Source: Trebouxia sp. TZW2008 (Eukaryota; Chlorophyta; Trebouxiophyceae; Trebouxiales; Trebouxiaceae). Taken from it: a DNA stretch of 64,000 nt. Below, piece by piece: positions 11,836 to 23,500 of the stretch; within the stretch, counting starts at the first letter, position 1, and every line of letters starts with the position of its first letter. The notes under the pieces are model-generated. The model was not told the DNA's origin. It was given only the letters and a program-made list of their open reading frames with translations, and made no database searches. The stretch spans positions 117,706 to 181,705 of the forward strand of contig BDIU01000398.1 in the NCBI GenBank assembly GCA_002118135.1, in the 5' to 3' direction. The translations under genes were made by a program, and so were the position numbers.

Positions 11836-14800
11836 ATGCTGGTCGCTGGCGGCGCAAGTCAGACCTTGCATCGCCAGCTCGCTGCCGCCCAGCGCTGGTC
11901 TTGCGCTAGAAATGCAAAGTGTCTCAATAGATTTTCACAGCAATCTAAGATACAGCGACGGCGCTATGCTCCCACACGTGGAAAGCCTGGTCCACAGGCA
12001 TCAACAGCCTATGACATTCTTTTTTCCAGTGAAAACCCTTACTATGTTTATAGTGGTAAAGAAAGCATGCTTCAGAAAATATCAGTGGTCAAGGTATGGT
12101 CGAGAGCAGTCCAAATGGTGCAACATGATGTACACGAAACAGAAAGCTTTCTGTGTATCTTTCGGAAGACACACCAATTTTGGTGTAGTTTGCAGGTGAT
12201 CATGACATGGCGGATGTTGCTGGTGCGACAGCTTTGTGTTTAGACGTGACAGGTAGCTCATTTGCCTGCAGTATCTCAATGTGTTCGGTGATATGACCTG
12301 ACGTATGCACTGTTGATGTCCAGGCAATATACATAGTCTTTACCGTGAGGACAATCCTTTGACGGGCTGTTACTGGTAAGTCCCTGACCTGAATTTGGGA
12401 GTTGTCGTTGGCCAAGTCACATGCCTGCATGGTCTCAGCAGGCTAACATTGTTTGCTTCACAGCAATGCATGCCCGCAGTGGCTGTTCACACAATTTGCA
12501 ATGCAAGCAATGCAAGATGTGAGCATCATGCCTACTGTTCCATCATTCTCACCAAACATGCAACCAGCACTACTTCCTAACTGCACTTTGCAAATTGCGG
12601 TTGGCCAAAGCAGAGACAACCCCATGCATGAGGCTTTAGAAGCACCATACTAAAGCGCATGTAAACGATGATGATGTCAATGATAGTGATGCATTCATGC
12701 AGGGACACTAGCAGCCTTTTGCCTGGGCTTATACCAGAAGGCCCCATTGGCATCCTTGGTCTGGTACAGTCCTGTTCTCACTTGCATGCATTGGCTCTGT
12801 TGAAAACCATCTGTGGCTTGTCTACGACCCCAGCATGTTTTCTTCCCAACTTTTGCCTCATACAGCATGCACAGATGTGCACAACACTAGCAGTCTCTTG
12901 CCAGGGCTCATAACAGCAGACCCCATTGGCATATATACACGCCCAGCACGCACAGCACGCCCTTACTACCTTCTTTTGCCTCATACAAAGACTTATGCAT
13001 TGCTGTAAGTTACACTAGCAGTCTCTTGTCAGATCCCATGACAGCAGATGTCACTGGCATCCTGGGTCTGGTGCAGTCCTGTCAGCACCTGCATGCACCG
13101 CCATCTCGTCAATTGCTTGTCGCATGCCTCTACCCCCAGCGTCCTTTTTCTGTTTCTTTTGCCTCATACACAATCACATGCATTGATGTAAACAACACTA
13201 GCAGGCAATTGCCAGGTCTCATACCAGAATGCCCCATCGGCATCCTGGGTCTGATACAGTCCTGCTCTCACCTGCATGCACTGCCATTGCTTTCATACTG
13301 TTGATGCTGTACCTTTTGAAGTGCTGATCCAGCGCGTAGTTGCCAAGTTCTGACAGCTTGCTTGTTGCACGTCTGAATGCCCAGCACGCCTGTTTTGTTC
13401 CTTTTGCCTACTGCTAAGGTTTGCGCTCAAACGCAGTCACTGCCGCTGCTCTGTTGCTGTGCTTCTAATTCTTGCAGATAGGCAACAGGCATAAGCAAAC
13501 TATCTTCATGCTGTCATAAGGCTATGTCATCATTGCTCATGGCAGCCTCAACCCATCCAAAGCGTCTGCCCTTCTTGTGGCTGTGTGCAACTCCTTAATA
13601 TGATAATGTCTGAGTGATGTAGCTGACCAAGATCAGCTCAGGTTCACCCTTGACCTCTGCATGTGTCATGGCCAAGAAGATGTCAGCCAGTGTTTGTCTG
13701 CATCACTGATTGTAGCATTTGAGATTGCCATAAGATGGCAACTGTTCAAAGCTACTTGTGCCATTCAGGGAGCTGGCACAGTGCCTCGTTTGATGCAGCA
13801 TTTCTGGCCAGGAACAAAGATGGAGGGCTGGGAACTTGATGGCAACATCCTGCCTGTGGCACGCCAGTTCATGGGCTTGCAGCAGCTTGAAGATACTGGG
13901 GCTCTGGTAATCAGTGCATACCGGAAGCATACACATCTGATGCAACTCCCGTTGTGTGCAAAGAAGATGGAGGTGGAAGTAAATGATGATATCACAAGAG
14001 TGTTCTCAGTGACATTGTGCTGATTCTGTGCTGGTGACTTTTCAGGACCTCAGGAACGCAGATATAGGTGTTTGCAATCTTGATGAGGTTTCTTTTGGGC
14101 ATTGCAGCTGCGTTTCGGTCTGCTAAAGCTATCTTGCTTGAATGTCATTATGTGCAAAATGGGTTGCATGCATGCCTGGCAAACTTTTGTTTATGCGGAT
14201 TTTGATGTGAACAAAACAACAGAATGATGCAGATTTGTGCTGTCTACCGTGCACAGCTTGCTTGTTGCAGTCCACATTCATGTTCCATGTAGCTGTATTT
14301 GTATCTCAGGGTCTCCTGGTATGTCATACCTTCTTCGTCTTCTTGTCCTAGCCCTGATCGTCTTCTCTGGTACAGCTGATGAGGCTGCAGATGCATGAAG
14401 ACTTGTCTTTTTGGTCACTCAGGTGTCTCATGTGGGTGATGCTTTAGCAGAAGATGTCACTGTACCAGGAGGATTTGCCGGGCTGGCTGTGGACCTCTTT
14501 GCTGATGGTCACATTCTTGCTGCCCTTCGTGAGGTATAGAGCGCACATGTATCTTCTGCTTCTATAATTATAGCTCCACCTCTTGCTGATTTCCTTCAGT
14601 TGCCTGCAGCGTGATGCATGATCCTGTCAGTTGGTCAGCATGCAACCCTCATGCATGCTATGATAGTGAAGATCTTAGCTTTCCTGTACACTTCAGCATT
14701 CTCACGAGCCTCCAATCCTTGCTGTTGGTGGTTGTTTGAGTCATTTGACCAGTTTGCAGTTCCTGACTTGTCAGCATTTGCCCATGACAGTCACTCATGA

Positions 14801-17362
14801 AGTATGCATATCACAATGGGTCTTGGTCAAGCCTTCTTGCTTCTCCATACGACAGTCACAAATGCAAAACAATTGCATGGCTTGGCTTCTCTCCCTTTTC
14901 GTGCTGCACTTTGTGCGTGTTGGCAAGCACAGCACAGCACAGCACAGCACAGCACAGCACAGCACAGCACAGCACAGCCCAGCCCAGCCCAGCCTAGCCT
15001 AAGCAAATCACAGGACATTCTTGTTGATGTGTCAGAACATAAGCAGTATCAGCCCTTTCAGATTATGTTATCAATGCAACAGGTGGACACTCAGAAGCAG
15101 CTATCAAAGAAGCACAAGCCTGGAGGGGGATATGGGCCAGCATCCGCGCATCATAAGACATTTTCATACATGCAGCAATTTGCCAGCAGCATCGTCCATG
15201 CACTCTCGTTTCAGTTGTGTCAGGGGGAGACATGAAAGCAGCTAGCGGCAAAGCTGAAGCCTGGAGAGAGGGCTTGGGCCAGCAGCTGCATATCATGTGA
15301 AAGACTCATACATGCAGCAACTTGTCAGCATCATCAGGTCCTATTTGTTCTTGTTGTGACAGGTGAATACATGGAAACATCTAGCGAAGAAGCTGAAGCC
15401 TGTAGGGATGATGTTGGCCAGCAGCTGCAAATTATGTGTCATGCATCATACTTATACAAGCAGCAAATTTGTCAGCATCGCCAGGTCCTGTAAAATTTGT
15501 TTCTGACATGGCAGCTGGAGACTTGGACACAGCTAGCAAAGAAACTGAAGCCTGGAGGGAGGATGTGGGCCAACATGGCTGATGATTAGCAGGTGGCACA
15601 GGCCACTGCTTATCTCACATACTTATGCATGCAGTGAAATGTCAGACTCGTCAGGTCCTGTCATTTCGTCTCTGATGTGGCAGGTGAACACATGGAAACA
15701 GCTAGCAAAGAAGCTGAAGCCTGGAGGGAGGATCTGGGCCAACATGGCTGATGATCAGCAGGTGGCAAGAGCCATTGCTCAAGCCTTTCCAGGTGGGTCA
15801 TTTATGTCTTGCTATTGTGCCTGACACAATGATGGGTGCTCACAAAAAGCAGCACCACAAAAGCGACATGGCTTGATAGAGATACTCTGCGCCCGACACA
15901 AGATGGCTGATGATCAGCAGGTGACAAAAGCCATTGCTCAAGCCTTTCCAGGTGGGCCATTTTTGTCTTGCTATTGTGCCTGACACAGCGATGGAAGCTC
16001 ACAAAAAGCAGCACCACAAAAGCGACATGGCTTGAGAGAGACAAGTTCCGCTCCCCAAACAATATGGCTTATGATCAGCAGGTGACAAAAGCCATTGCTC
16101 AAGCCTTCCCAGGTGGGCCTTTTATGTCTTGCGCGTCTGTGTGTGAATGGTGCTCACAAGAAGCAGTATTGCAAAGGATAGTTTACAGGTGGCACAAGCC
16201 ATTGTTCGAGCCTGTGCTTGTGCCTCTTGTGTACCTCCAGGTGGGCGCAGCATGCCTAGCGTGCATGCTTGAGTCGCTTTGATTTTGATGACATAGCGTT
16301 GGTGCTCATCATGATTAGCCTTGCAGATGTGGGAATATGCTGTAGTGTTTGTTGCTCATCATGACTAGCCTGGCAAAAGTGGAGTTCTGACATAAGCAGG
16401 CTTGCAAAACAAGGTCTGTGTCATCTGAGTGTCATCATAGAAGCACATGTGAGCAGAAGCAGCTAAGCAGTTGACACATTTGGCAATTGCACCCTTCTTC
16501 TCTCCCTGGGCAACATAGTAGTGTCAATTGTGTAGATGCTATTGCTGCAGCAAACCAAAAGAAAGATGTATGACAGCAAGCCTGTGAGGTAAAGCCTTGC
16601 CAGATGTGTCCTACGTCGATGTTTGGATACTTGTTGTTACTGTTCAACAGCCGTGACATTCAATTGAATAAGCAGCTGAACACCTACACAGGCCCCTGTT
16701 GGCAAGGCTATCCATCACAAACGCTGATGCTCAGCTTGCTGAATATGTTGACGCTTGGCCACAGCCTTCAATCAAAACAAGTGGCTGATTGCCAGGCAAG
16801 CTTCAGCGGCAAATATACAAACTGTCGTTTGTCTTTGACAGAGTTATGACATGCAACTGCAACTGAAAACGCCGCTGCGGAATGCTGTGCCTTCCTCAGC
16901 AGCGCACATGCACGCAATTTGCCTGATGCTAGGACCTGTTGCTTTGACGCTCCTCAGAGTGAGCTTTGCCATACCTGAACCTGCAAGAGGACATGAGAAG
17001 TCAAACGCAAAACACTTCTCTGCCCAAAACACACCTCATAGGTTGCACGCAGTCATAAACACATGATCAGCAGCAGTCCCAAGATATTGTGGAGGCCGAT
17101 GATTGCGTCTGCAGATACCTAGTTGCTGGGTCACAAAGCTTGCCTAGCATGCGTATTTGATGATGAATGAATGACCAAATGGCATTTGTGGTGTCATGGC
17201 GCAGAGGCGCAGGGACATGAATCTGTCAATGGCAACACCAAAAACTGTGTGGCCTTGACGGGCCCTCCTGTTGACGAGGCTGTGTGGCAGACGTTTCCAG
17301 ATGAACTGCAAGGTTACACAAAAGTCTGGCATCCCATTCAGGACTTGACCTGGGAAGCCTGA
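11836..17362 (+). CDS. Spermidine-synthase-like SAM-fold protein with organelle presequence, 316 aa
   Basis: Eight exons join in phase: 11836-12093, 12189-12252, 12324-12375, 12703-12763, 13769-13906, 14423-14533, 15684-15792, 17205-17362. Residues 1-50 are Arg/Ser/Ala/Gln-rich with few acids, fitting a plastid or mitochondrial presequence. The fold is that of spermidine synthases and class I methyltransferases: motif I GILGLGAGTVPRL (141-153), acidic motif II EGWELD (164-169), then GGFAGLAVDLFADG, and a C terminus with NCVALTGP. The GGGDG and catalytic Asp motif of true spermidine synthases are not seen, so aminopropyl transfer is doubtful; it resembles uncharacterised plant plastid proteins annotated as spermidine-synthase-like or SAM-dependent methyltransferase. 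Exons 4 and 7 lie in arrays of degenerate copies. Confidence 0.85.
12703..13275 (+). repeat. Four tandem copies of exon 4 of the spermidine-synthase-like gene
   Basis: The anchor ACACTAGCAG recurs at 12705, 12884, 13013 and 13195, each time followed by a relative of the exon encoding LLPGLIPEGPIGILGL. Only the first copy keeps both a clean frame and a GT donor; the fourth has a mutated donor (CTG|at) and the middle two have altered coding sequence. TTTGCCTCATAC, which precedes several copies, is repeated too. Confidence 0.85.
14926..14995 (+). repeat. Pentanucleotide microsatellite (AGCAC)n grading to (AGCCC)n
   Basis: About eleven AGCAC units are followed by AGCCC/AGCCT units, within the intron between exons 6 and 7. 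Confidence 0.9.
15080..16130 (+). repeat. Tandem copies of exon 7 of the spermidine-synthase-like gene
   Basis: The KKLKPGG-encoding core recurs around 15117, 15258, 15397, 15549 and 15718 (periods 139-169 bp). The last copy is the intact exon (15684-15792, VNTWKQLAKKLKPGGRIWAN). Two further copies of only its 3' end plus donor (GATCAGCAGGTGACAAAAGC, then CCAG|gtggg) follow at about 15909 and 16070. The copy near 15549 has an in-frame TAG. Confidence 0.85.
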
Positions 17363-18661
17363 AGAAAGCCAGATAATGTATCTGCGCCATTACTGTGCAA
17401 AGGGAAGGTGTTCCCTGAGTTTCATACCAGATGTCATTGATTTTTGGAGGCAGCTTGGGACAGGCAAACTCAATACTGAAACTATGATACTGCAATTGGG
17501 CCCAAATGCCAGCGCCAGTGTGTCATCACAAGTGATAGATTTAGATAAAATTGGCGTTAGGTGTTGGAGCTGCTCCTTGATACACCATGTGACTTCACAG
17601 TCTGACTACATGGCCACCACATGTACATGTGTATAGGGTGTCTCACAGTGATTTCGCATTGCAATTGATGCTCAGATATTGCATTCGTGTCATCATTGAG
17701 CGTCTAAGCCATCAGGCATGACAACAGAAGTTCTGTGTTTCTTGAGGCATTTTTGGACTGGGACAGCTGAAACTATGATACTGCAACATGCGCTCAATGT
17801 TGACGTCAATGTCTCATGATAAGTGAAAATGAAAACGGGAATAAATTGGCAACTGATAGTGCTTGGACAGTGGAGAGTTCACAGTCTAGACAGATGTGAC
17901 GACATGTGCACAGTGCATTTCAAGGTGACTCTGTGATATGAACGTCACATTGATGCCTAGCTGCTTGTGACATGTGTAGCTCGATTGAGTTCAGAACTTT
18001 TGCAACGCTATATATCCAGCACATTGTACACGTCAACGACTGTTGTTCAGAGGTACGTACAGTATACTGTGAGTACTGTGTTCTGCCAATGGTATGCAAC
18101 AACTCGTACATCCGGAAACTACATTTGATGATCATCACTAGCAATCGGCAAGTCAACGGGCGTTTTGATTGTCAAGCCTAATTCGTTTGACCAGCCCTGC
18201 AGAAGTGAGGAATATGTTGTAGTGGGGCAGGTTCGCCAAGATGCCGGTAGGTGATGTTCATTGCTTTCTCCAAGATGCCTGCAGGTGATCATGCTGTTCA
18301 TTGCTTTGCGTACAATGGGGGCTCTTGTCACGCGCTATGGTGCAGAATCGGCTTTATTAGGTGCTTCATGTCATGCAGCTGCTACACCAAATGTGGCAAT
18401 GGCATCATTGGAGCAATTCAGCTTGAATGAACGGGGTAGAGGGCAATCACTCGAGCAAAGCTGCAATTATGCACTCGTGTGTCATCCTTTGTAGTAGACG
18501 TTGCTTGCATGGAAGCCACGACCCTAAAATGATTCGAATCTTCCAAGTTCAATCTCATGTCACCCTCTCTCTATTTCAAGGAAATTGCAGCTCTTTGTTG
18601 TCAAAACTGCAAACGCCGCCGCCAAAGAAAGTCGTGCACACTCGCTGTCAAGCTCAGCGCC
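17363..18661. other. Intergenic region with a diverged direct repeat
   Basis: Positions 17440-17560 and 17740-17850 share stretches such as CTGAAACTATGATACTGCAA, a duplication downstream of the spermidine-synthase-like gene. A plus-strand open frame at 17376-17636 spans one copy but has no recognisable motif. The promoter of the next gene should be in the last few hundred bases. Confidence 0.5.
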
Positions 18662-20472
18662 ATGTCTTTTGCCAAGTGCACCTCCTGTTTCCCAGTTGTG
18701 GCAAGCGTCGCTCTGCTGGTCATAACCGTGCAAGGTAGGATCGCCGGCTCGCCTTGGCGAAGGGCGGGTCAGGCAGCTTGCTGAGCAACCAGCAAATCTG
18801 CATGCAAGCTTATCTGTGATGTCGAAGCTGCATATCGATCGCATCACGCATCACATCGAGGATGTGCGCACGCACGCACTGACCAGCACTGCAGTCAGCA
18901 GAGCCATGCCGACAATGTCATCTGCATGTTGTTGAGGATCTTTCGCCCACGTTGAGCCCGCTGAGAGCCTATTTTGTGCCTGTGTATCAATGCGATAGCC
19001 GCCGATGCTTGCGTCGCAACAAGTGCGTGTCTCCCTCGCCATGGCGCTGCACATACATCGCGCAGGCATCTGCAGAGGTCTAACTTTGCTCCGATGCACA
19101 CGCAGGTGTCGATGCTAGGCCTTCAAAAGACATGATGGACATCCCTCAGCCTCCCGAGCTCAACAACGCCGGACGTCAACTGACTCAGAGCCCGCCTGGC
19201 CCGGCACAAGCTGGCTGTGCAGCTGCCGGCTTGAGCTGCTGTTACAGCCCTACCTGGTTCGTCATCAAATGCCAAAGAGTTAGCACATGATGACATGCAC
19301 ACGTCAGTTCTGACCCAACAATTGTATGGCCCTGAGCTATCACATGTCATGTACATGTGCTGTCAATCAGTCTGCATTAGCCTGAGTTGCGGCCGGTGTT
19401 GCATCATTGCTTTCATCTTGGCAGTATCATACATAATGTTGCAGCAAACTATGACTTCAATGCTGCTGCAAAAGCTGAGACAATACATTCATGTCCACTC
19501 ACAGATGATACTCATGCAAGGGTCATCAGCCAAATTGTTGCTTTGCCTTGTTCACATGCGCCGCAGTGCTAAGCCAGGAAATAGGCAACACTTAAGGCAT
19601 AGGCATGCATATCACCATGTTACTGTTGTTCCTGCAGGTGGATAGAGCAGCAAGTGGCTCCCACTCAGAAGTGCACAACTGGAAGCCAGAACAGCGTTTC
19701 TGTGAATGATCTGCTGCAAGCCTGTGAGATCGGTCAAATTGGCTACACTTTTGAACCATGTGAAGGCTGCGTTGAAGAGGTGATGCCAAATTACTTTCTT
19801 ATGCATTGCGCTCATCTTACATTTTCACTCTGTTGCGACTGCTTTTCACTCTGTTGCGACTGCTTGTGTATTAGCCAAAGCAGCTGAGTTCCTCATGCAT
19901 GCGCACTCTGTTGGGACTGCATATGCATTAGTCAAGACAGCTGATGTTCGCACGCATGTGAAGTCAAATGCATCGTGCATCTATTGCTACTGCCTGCTCT
20001 TGTTATCTGATGACAAAATGGGCATGCCCTGCCTGCATGGTCCGTTACAGAGCTCTGTTGTCATTGAGATTTATGCTTAACTTGAGTTTGTGCACTCCAC
20101 AAGCAGTGCCTTGACATATGCTCTGCAGTTTGCAGCAAGTACACACAAATACAACACAAGAACTCAATGCGTATTGTTTATAAGGGCTGTGGCAGCCTCA
20201 CCTGTCATGCTGCAATCAGCTCTGCGACGCCCACCTGCCCCAAATCTATAACCTAGCTTGCATACATCCAGTTTCGATGAGGTTCTGAAACATTGTATTG
20301 CTATTGCAGCCCAACACCGTGACCTGCACCTACTATGAGAACATCGGTAAGAGACCCTGCTTATGCTTGCCTAGTAGTGGTGACAAACTTGCCTGATCAC
20401 ATTACGCATTGCTGCATCTGCTGGTATCTGGTTACATACATCGGCCGCATTCAACCTTCATGTTGACGACTT

Positions 20473-20508
<36 letters not shown>

Positions 20509-23500
20509 ACATGGAAGTCACATGGCTGCCGTGACTTGCCATTGTGGCTGCTTAGCTGTCTAAGGCCCATCATGCTGAGCATCATGCTACCAACTGTTCT
20601 CACTGCTGATGCCTAGCCATCATTTTTGCATTGGTTTGGTCACTTTCTATCTTTCGTATGCAGCCTCTGGCAATGCTGTCTCGTCTAGTGCGGCTATTTC
20701 TAAGCATGCAAGAACACTCATTGTCTTCATCAGCGCCATCATTGTACTTGTAGTTTGTGATCAGCTCACTAAGCATCTGCAGCCCTTGTGATGACTTGGC
20801 AATAACTCTGTATTTTTCTGTCTGGTATGATACTCATAGATTTTTTGCTGCACAGGGGACTACACTGGATCTTTCCCCTGCACAAGCAATGTGTTCAATG
20901 GCCAGACCATTCCTGTGTATGATGAAGCCAACCTGGTGGGCAACAACAACGAGATTGTTTGGTGGGTGTTCGCACTTGAGCTGACTGCCTATCATGCATT
21001 CACTCGCTCGCTTGCTTGCTCGCTCGTTCACTCACTCACTCACTCGCTCGCTCACTCACTCACTCACTTAAAATGCATTGAAATGCATGCTAGACAGGCT
21101 CAGCAGGCCCAGCTAGTGACTCGACCAATCAATGTCTTCAGCCAAGTTTGCTAATCTGAACCATTTATACTGTGTTTGGCCTATGTGCACTGCTGCTGTA
21201 CCAAAGACTGATCACTCTGCACTATGCACATGCCCAGTTGTGACTGCACCAAGGCAAGACAGCAACATGAAGAGCATCTACTGACCAGGGCATTTGTGCT
21301 GCACACATACATGCATAGGTGTTGTAGCTCATGCAAAAGCAAAGACTGCTTGCAGGCAGTCCATGCAGCGCTGTTTGACAACCAACTTTGTCAAGTTGAG
21401 CTGAAGCTTGTCTCTGCATGCAGGGAGGATGCATCTACGGACCCAGGTGAGCCCACTGGTGTTCAAGCTTGCAACGTACCCCAGGGCGCCTCCTACACAG
21501 TAAGTTTTGACATTCCACCCATCCATCATTCCATCCATCCATTCATTCATTCGCTCATTCATTCATTTGCTCATTCATTCATTCATTCATTCGCTCATTC
21601 ATTCATTCATTCATTCATTCATTCATTCATTCATTCATTCACACGCTCATTTGCTCACATGCTCATGCGTTCAAATGCTCATTCGTTGAAATGCTAGGCA
21701 GGTTCAGCTAGGTACATAGGTCAGGCTTGGCAGCTCTATTGATGAATGACTTGTCAGTACGTCAGCTTTCCACGTTTCCTGCCATGCATTAGATCTAATC
21801 CAGAAGTTTCAGTCCGAGTTGCCTTGTACACAGTACAGCTTAACAGCTCCCTTGCTAAATGATCTCTTAACACAAGAGGAGCCTTGCATCAGCTTTTGTC
21901 CTCTGCCTTTCCACAAATTCTGCCATGCATTACAAGCGTTTATTCAAGGTGCCTTCTACACAGTACAACTCAAAAGTTCTATTGCCAAGTGAAGTCCCAA
22001 CACAACTTTGTGCATTGGCGGCAAATTGCATTGCTAGATAGTAGCATCATTGCACAAGTATCAACTGTTTGAGCATGGCCTGCAGCAACTGTCTCTTGGT
22101 GGCACCATCACACAAGCATTGACTGTCTGTGCATTGTCTGCAAATGACACGTCTTCTGTACATCAGTTTGAGCAGAAGGCATGCTGATGCCTGCTAGACC
22201 ATATAATCTGTTAGACGGGATTTTCTGTAAGCCTCAACAGCATTTTGCCCTTGGTGGCATCTTGGCACAAGTATTGACTGTCTGTACATTGCCTGCAGTT
22301 GACAGCTACCTACTCCAAGTCTTCATCCTGGAACATTGGCATTCAGCTTGGAGCAAGTAAGTACTGACTACGATCTCCCCCCCTCACAAAAAGTCTCCCC
22401 ACCTCCCAGTGTGTCAAGTTCTTTCACAGCTGCTGCACACTCCCTGCTTCTGTTTGGAGGCAAAACAGAACATGATCTGCAAGTCTTCAAACACATGCTC
22501 ATGGGAGCTAGTTTGCCTGTCATCAGCCATGCATGCATCAAACACATGCTTATATCAGCTAGTCTGCTTGGCATCAGGCTTGCACGCGTTAACACATGCT
22601 CATGACAGCCAGTTTGCCTGTCATCAGACAAGCATGCATTCAACACTTGCTCAATGACAGCTAGTCTGCCTGTCATCAGACAAGCATGCATGTGGACATG
22701 TAGAGATCCAGATCGACATCCGACATGCATGCATGCACCATGTGCCCGTCATCAGACATGCATATCAACAGCAAATAAGTTGATGCGAATGTACATGCAG
22801 AGATCATGAGCGAGTATGAAGCCAAGCTGACAGCTGGCTACTCTCAGACCTACACCAGAGGCAAGAACGCTGGCGTGTCAGTCACAGCTCTAGACGGACA
22901 GCACGCCACAGTCACATCAGGTACGCAACTACAGTCACTTCTCATCGCAAGAACGCTGAAGTGCAAGTCACAGCTCTGGATGGCCAGCCCGCCACAGTCA
23001 CATCAGGTACGCAACTACAGTCACTTCTCATGATAAGAATGCTAGAGTGCAAGTCACAGCTCTAGACGGACAGCACGCCACAGTCACATCAGGCACGCAA
23101 CTACAGTCACTGCTTGTCATGTGAACGCTGAAGTGCAAGTCACAGCCCTGGATGGCCAGCACGCCACAGTCCCATCAGGTATGCAGGTGCTACGCCTGCA
23201 ACCTGCACTGTTCACATGTTGCGTGGATCTGGATACTGTTAGATCATTGAGACACCGCAGATGCGTGCACTTTCACCGTGCAGGTGTCAATCTGCACAAT
23301 CAGTGTTCAGGTTGCCCACTTGCTTCTGCACAATCAGTGTTCAGGTTGCCCACTTGCTTCACAGGCTGCTGGCAACAGTGTATAGACCAGGACCAGCTAG
23401 GGTCATCACAGGCTGCTGGCAACAGTGATGACCCTAGCTGGTCCTGGTCTATACACAGTTTCCACTCATCATACGTTGCGCCAACTTCTGTCGCTTTTCA

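Noticed and set aside
22488..22760. Regular repeats that could suggest a CRISPR-like array
   Set aside because: Units are contiguous and diverged with no unique spacers, in a eukaryotic intron.
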